The notes beneath the pieces are model-generated. The model made no database searches. It was given only the letters and a program-made list of their open reading frames with translations, and was not told the DNA's origin. A stretch of DNA of 17,793 bases from Pseudomonadota bacterium (GTDB taxonomy: Bacteria > Pseudomonadota > Gammaproteobacteria > Pseudomonadales > UBA5518): NCBI GenBank assembly GCA_963204845.1, contig CAUJIL010000275.1, forward strand, positions 1 to 17,793, read 5' to 3'. Each line of letters begins with the position of its first letter. Position 1 is the stretch's first letter. The translations under genes were made by a program, and so were the position numbers. This document shows positions 14,383-17,793 of the stretch, piece after piece.

Positions 14383-15048
14383 TTGAGCACGCTGATCGAC
14401 CTGACACCGGACGAAGTCCTGTCCACCACGCGCGCCGTGCGCAAGCGTCTCGACCTGCAGCGCGCGGTGCCACGCGAACTCGTCGCCGAATGCATCGCGC
14501 TCGCGATGCAGGCGCCGAACGGCTCCAACATGAACACCTGGCGCTTCGTCGCGGTCGACGACCGTGCAACCGTGGCGCGCATGGCCGCAATCTACGACGC
14601 AGCAATGGAAGACCAGATCCGCTCGCTGGGCGACGCAACGGGCGAGAACTACGCCGGCGCCTCGATTCCCGGCGCACAGCAGATCGGCGAGTCGGTGCAG
14701 TACCTGCGCGAGCACATGGCCGAAGTGCCGGTGCTGGTCGTGCCGGTGTTCGCCGGGCGCACCGAAGGCGCGAACCTGTTCCTGCAGGCGAGCCTGTGGG
14801 GATCGATCGTGCAGTCGGTGTGGAGCTTCATGCTCGCGCTGCGCCCGCGCGGGCTCGGCAGTTGCTGGACCACCGTTCACCTGCACCGCGAGCGCGAGAT
14901 GGCCGAGCTGCTCGGCATTCCCGCCCACTATACCCAGGTCGGCCTGTTCCCGGTCGCATACACGCTGGGCACCGATTTCAGCCCCGCCTGGCGCCGCCCG
15001 GTGGACGAGGTGCTGTTCTGGAACGCCTTCGCCCGCGGCAGCGACTGA
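14383..15048 (+). CDS. Nitroreductase family protein
   Basis: A 221-residue flavoprotein of the nitroreductase superfamily, probably a cytoplasmic FMN-binding homodimer using NAD(P)H. TTRAVRKRLD (15-24) supplies the basic FMN phosphate-binding segment. APNGSNMNTWRF (44-55) is the matching block seen as A(P)SxxNxQPWRF in the family. GLGSCWTT lies in the C-terminal half near the second FMN-binding region. The substrate is unknown and may be nitroaromatic, quinone or enone compounds. I chose TTG at 14383 from its strong ribosome site; ATG at 14362 would add 7 residues. The TonB receptor begins 79 bases downstream on the same strand, so the two may be co-transcribed, and the DUF3604 gene diverges from them. 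The full length and intact motifs suggest an active enzyme. Confidence 0.88.
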   Translation: MSTLIDLTPDEVLSTTRAVRKRLDLQRAVPRELVAECIALAMQAPNGSNMNTWRFVAVDDRATVARMAAIYDAAMEDQIRSLGDATGENYAGASIPGAQQIGESVQYLREHMAEVPVLVVPVFAGRTEGANLFLQASLWGSIVQSVWSFMLALRPRGLGSCWTTVHLHREREMAELLGIPAHYTQVGLFPVAYTLGTDFSPAWRRPVDEVLFWNAFARGSD

Positions 15049-15127
15049 GGCAAGCACACGGCGCCGGCGCCTGCGCGCGCCGCTCGCACTGGTTTCCGCA
15101 TTATCACAAGCACAGGAGACTTCAGGC

Positions 15128-17509
15128 ATGACGACGACCACCACCCACCGCACGCGCGCCCTGCACATAGCCTGCGCGCTCGCCTGTGCGGCGTCCGTGC
15201 AACTGGTGTACGCACAGGACCCGGGCGCCGGCCAGGGCAGCGCGCTCGAGGAGATCATCGTCACCGCGCAGAAACGCGAACAGAACCTGCAGAACGTGCC
15301 GGTCGCCGTGACCGCGCTCTCCAGCGACATGCTCGAGAAGTTCCGCGTCACGGCAATCAACGACATCGCCGGCCTCGCGCCGAATCTGCAGATCATCACG
15401 CAAGGTATCCAGGCGATCCCGATCATCACCATCCGCGGCATCAGCTCCGGCGTCTCCGACAGCGCGGTGGACCCGAAGGTGGGCCTCTACCTCGACGGCG
15501 TCTACATCGGGCGCAGCGTGGGCGCGATCTTCGACATTGCCGATATCGAGCGCGTCGAGGTGCTGCGCGGTCCGCAGGGAACGCTGTTCGGTCGCAACGC
15601 CACCGGCGGTGCGATCAGCCTGATCACCGCCGCACCGAGCGGCGAGTTCGGTCTGCGCCAGGATCTGTCGGCGGGCAATTTCGATGCGTGGCGCACGCGC
15701 ACCACGCTCGACCTGCCCGCCTGGGGCAATCTGGCGCTCAAATTCACCTACCTGCACGACGACCGCGGCGGCATGGTCGACAACCTGATCGGCGGGCACA
15801 GCATCGACCTGCGCCAGCGCGACCCGCGCCTCGGCGTGCTGGAGTACGAGGACGAGCTCGGCAGCCGCGACGTCGACGCGTTCATGGCGGCTGCGCGCTT
15901 CCAGGCAACTGACGATCTCACGATCGACTACCGTTTCGATTACACCGACAGCGAGACCGTGGCCTACCCCACGCAGCAGCTCGGCATCATCGACGGCTCG
16001 CCAACCGAACCGCTGATGGAATTCGTGTACTCGCTGCAGCCGGGCTATGGCGGCATCACGAACCTGTCGCCTGATCGTCTCGATCGCGTCGCCGCCGCCA
16101 CCAGCGTGCAGCCTATGACCGTCGAGGGGCACAATCTCACGCTGAGCTGGGATCTGGCCGATGGCATCAACCTCAAGAGCATCACCGCGTATCGCGAGCT
16201 CGACCAGGACCCCAATATTTTCGACCTCGCGGCGACAGGCGGCTGGAAGCTCGGCGCGGCGCAGCTGGAGGGCATGCTGTCGGGCAACTTCGGTGCAATC
16301 TTCGACCCCGCGAACGCACCGGGTCCGAACGACTTCTTCTTCAACCTGCTGACCGCGCGCTCGATGGAGCAGGAACAGTTCACGCAGGAACTGCAGCTCA
16401 CGGTCACGCGCGATCGTTACGACCTGGTTGCCGGCCTGTTCTATTTCGACGAGGAATCGCCGTCAGTCGATGCGCTCGGCATCATGCAGCCGGTCACCAA
16501 CGGCGTCGTCGTACCCGCCTGGTACGACAGCGTGTTCGGCAGCGGCACCACCGAGTCCGAGGCGCGCAACGAGTCGCTTGCGATCTACGCGCAGGCGACG
16601 TGGCACGCTACGGAGAAGCTCGACCTGACCGCAGGCATCCGCTACACCGAGGACGAGCGTGAAACCGAACTGATCCAGATCGCCGCTGCCACCGGCAGCC
16701 AGCTGCAGCCCGGCACCTACAGTGACGACTTCAACAAGACGAGCTACACGCTGATCGCGGACTACTGGGTCACCGAGGACGTGATGGCGTACGTGAAGTT
16801 CTCGACCGGTTTCGTCTCGGGCGGCATCATGAGCGGCATCCCGTACGAGCCCGAGGAACTGGAGAGCTGGGAAGCGGGCGTCAAGTCGCAATTCCTCGAC
16901 AACCGCCTGCGCATCAATGCAGTCGGCTTCTTCATGGATTTCACGGACCTTCAAGTGCAGACCTTCATCAACGGTTCGCAGCGCTACGACAACGCCGGCG
17001 CGGCCGAAATCCAGGGTATCGAGATCGAGGTCGATGCCGTGCCGGTCGACGGGCTGACGCTGGGCGGCACCTTCGGCTGGACCGACTACGAATACAAGGA
17101 GTACATCCTGCCGCCCTACGGCGACATCGCCGACTACGGCTACTCGCCGTGGACCCCGGAGCGCACGGCACGGCTCTCGGCGCAATACGATTTCCCGGCG
17201 TTCTCGTGCGGTGGCAATGCGTTCATGCGCCTCGACGGACGCTATCGTTCCCGCGCCGAGATCAGTGTGATGCCCACCTTCGATGCGGAGATCGACAAGG
17301 TGGCGTACAGCGAGTCGCACTGGATGCTCGACGCACGGGCCGGAGTAGCCGAGATCCCGCTCGGCAAGACCGCGATCAGCGTCTCGGCGTGGGCGAAGAA
17401 CCTGCTGAACGAGGACGAGGTGATCGTCTACGGCGCGACCGTGATCAACCAGATGGCGAGCTACGCGCCCGAGCGAACCTACGGCCTCGACCTCTCGCTC
17501 CGCCTGTAG
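15128..17509 (+). CDS. TonB-dependent outer membrane receptor
   Basis: A 793-residue outer membrane receptor. Residues 1-29 form a signal peptide (cut after VYA). EEIIVTAQKRE (41-51) is the TonB-box/plug entry typical of this subfamily. The plug runs to about 170 and includes VEVLRGPQGTLFGRNATGG (143-161). The remaining 620 residues form a 22-strand beta-barrel. It would import a large or scarce ligand such as a siderophore, vitamin, glycan or hydrophobic compound using TonB energy; the ligand cannot be told from sequence. AGGAG (15114-15118) precedes ATG at 15128. The frame is open upstream to 14564, but that part lies out of frame over the nitroreductase gene. The chain ends in SLRL, where most such barrels end in Phe. 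The final codon's last base and the TAG stop belong to a REP element. Confidence 0.93.
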   Translation: MTTTTTHRTRALHIACALACAASVQLVYAQDPGAGQGSALEEIIVTAQKREQNLQNVPVAVTALSSDMLEKFRVTAINDIAGLAPNLQIITQGIQAIPIITIRGISSGVSDSAVDPKVGLYLDGVYIGRSVGAIFDIADIERVEVLRGPQGTLFGRNATGGAISLITAAPSGEFGLRQDLSAGNFDAWRTRTTLDLPAWGNLALKFTYLHDDRGGMVDNLIGGHSIDLRQRDPRLGVLEYEDELGSRDVDAFMAAARFQATDDLTIDYRFDYTDSETVAYPTQQLGIIDGSPTEPLMEFVYSLQPGYGGITNLSPDRLDRVAAATSVQPMTVEGHNLTLSWDLADGINLKSITAYRELDQDPNIFDLAATGGWKLGAAQLEGMLSGNFGAIFDPANAPGPNDFFFNLLTARSMEQEQFTQELQLTVTRDRYDLVAGLFYFDEESPSVDALGIMQPVTNGVVVPAWYDSVFGSGTTESEARNESLAIYAQATWHATEKLDLTAGIRYTEDERETELIQIAAATGSQLQPGTYSDDFNKTSYTLIADYWVTEDVMAYVKFSTGFVSGGIMSGIPYEPEELESWEAGVKSQFLDNRLRINAVGFFMDFTDLQVQTFINGSQRYDNAGAAEIQGIEIEVDAVPVDGLTLGGTFGWTDYEYKEYILPPYGDIADYGYSPWTPERTARLSAQYDFPAFSCGGNAFMRLDGRYRSRAEISVMPTFDAEIDKVAYSESHWMLDARAGVAEIPLGKTAISVSAWAKNLLNEDEVIVYGATVINQMASYAPERTYGLDLSLRL

Positions 17510-17628
17510 GTCCGGGCTGTGCCCGGACATTGTTCCCCGCCGTAGGTCCGGGCTGTGCCCGGACATTGAATTCGTTCGGCCACAGGCCGAACCTACGCCC
17601 TCGTGTAGGTCCGGGCTGTGCCCGGACA
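17506..17628. repeat. Cluster of four REP palindromes downstream of the TonB receptor gene
   Basis: Type B units on the plus strand lie at 17506-17529, 17542-17565 and 17605-17628 (GTAGG head, TCCGGGC-TGT-GCCCGGA, then CA). A type A unit on the minus strand lies at 17575-17596 (TTCGGCC-ACA-GGCCGAA, then CCTAC). The B-A doublet at 17542-17596 is the reverse complement of the doublets at the left end of the window, apart from four extra bases in the joint. The first unit overlaps the receptor's stop codon. These hairpins could also act in termination or protect the 3' end of the mRNA. Confidence 0.92.
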
Positions 17629-17672
17629 CGTATTCATATGCCTGACGTTCCACCACACAGGGCGCCCCGGCC

Positions 17673-17793
17673 ATGACGACCACCGACGAACCCCGTGACA
17701 CCGGCACCGACCAAACCGGACGCGCGCCCGGCACCCTGCGCGACGGCGACCGCCGCCTGATGCTGGTCGGCACCCACGTACTGGTCGCACTGA
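17673..17793 (+). CDS. Unidentified protein, N-terminal fragment cut by the window edge
   Basis: The first 40 residues of a frame that runs off the right edge. It opens with a hydrophilic Thr/Asp/Gly-rich segment (1-28) and then becomes hydrophobic from LMLVGTHVLVAL (29-40), as at the start of a first membrane helix. That pattern suggests a small inner-membrane protein with a cytoplasmic N-terminus. The start is the ATG at 17673, placed by the change from REP sequence to coding-like composition; CAGGG about 12 bases upstream is only a weak ribosome site. I do not recognise the family. Confidence 0.5.
   Translation, partial: MTTTDEPRDTGTDQTGRAPGTLRDGDRRLMLVGTHVLVAL

Noticed and set aside
15060..15071. 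Palindrome GGCGCCGGCGCC before the TonB receptor gene
   Set aside because: It is a perfect 12-base palindrome but is expected by chance in such GC-rich DNA, and has no loop, T run or known operator pattern.
14564..15127. N-terminal extension of the TonB receptor frame
   Set aside because: It runs out of frame over the nitroreductase gene. A signal peptide and ribosome site mark the start at 15128.
1..17628. Composite mobile element bounded by the two REP clusters
   Set aside because: There is no transposase or target duplication, and the genes between are ordinary chromosomal functions. REPs are spread between genes throughout such genomes.

Overview
The window is GC-rich, densely coded DNA that looks like a free-living Gram-negative proteobacterium, most likely a gammaproteobacterium. 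The pointers are a PEP-CTERM protein behind a sigma-54-type promoter, a nitrogen-PTS EIIA, a large TonB-dependent receptor, a wax ester synthase/DGAT, and GTAG-headed REP palindromes. The species cannot be named from the sequence. No rRNA, tRNA, CRISPR array, prophage or insertion sequence was seen.

Layout, left to right. (1) 1-219 is a tandem array of compound REP palindromes that continues off the left edge. (2) 413-1126 is a self-contained PEP-CTERM gene with a -24/-12 promoter and an intrinsic terminator. (3) 1281-3835 holds a ptsN-like gene converging on a ktrB-ktrA potassium-uptake operon. (4) 3899-5243 holds the overlapping genes amrB and amrA of the AmmeMemoRadiSam system, on the minus strand directly upstream of ktrBA. 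(5) 5359-6036 is a VapBC-type toxin-antitoxin operon with a palindromic operator over its promoter. (6) 6064-8064 encodes a fused alpha-beta E1 subunit of a thiamine-diphosphate 2-oxoacid/acetoin-type dehydrogenase. (7) 8231-9328 is amrS, the radical SAM third member of the AmmeMemoRadiSam trio, diverging from E1. (8) 9386-12402 pairs a thiolase-like protein with a wax ester synthase/DGAT. (9) 12374-14257 is an exported DUF3604 protein, convergent with and overlapping the acyltransferase gene. (10) 14383-17509 holds a nitroreductase-family gene and a TonB-dependent receptor. (11) 17506-17628 is a second REP cluster whose first unit supplies the receptor's stop codon. (12) 17673 to the right edge is the start of an unidentified, probably membrane protein.

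How the parts may work together. PtsN is known in E. coli to bind the potassium-transport regulator TrkA, so a ptsN homologue next to ktrAB suggests a local potassium regulatory pair. The AmmeMemoRadiSam trio (AMMECR1, MEMO1 and radical SAM homologues) is a widespread set without an agreed function. Here it is complete but split, with the toxin-antitoxin and E1 genes lying between its two divergent halves. The thiolase-like gene and WS/DGAT form a likely lipid-storage or acyl-CoA operon. The strongest unexplained non-coding structure is the REP system. It uses two stem sequences that differ by compensatory changes, joined into the same two-hairpin doublet at both ends of the window.
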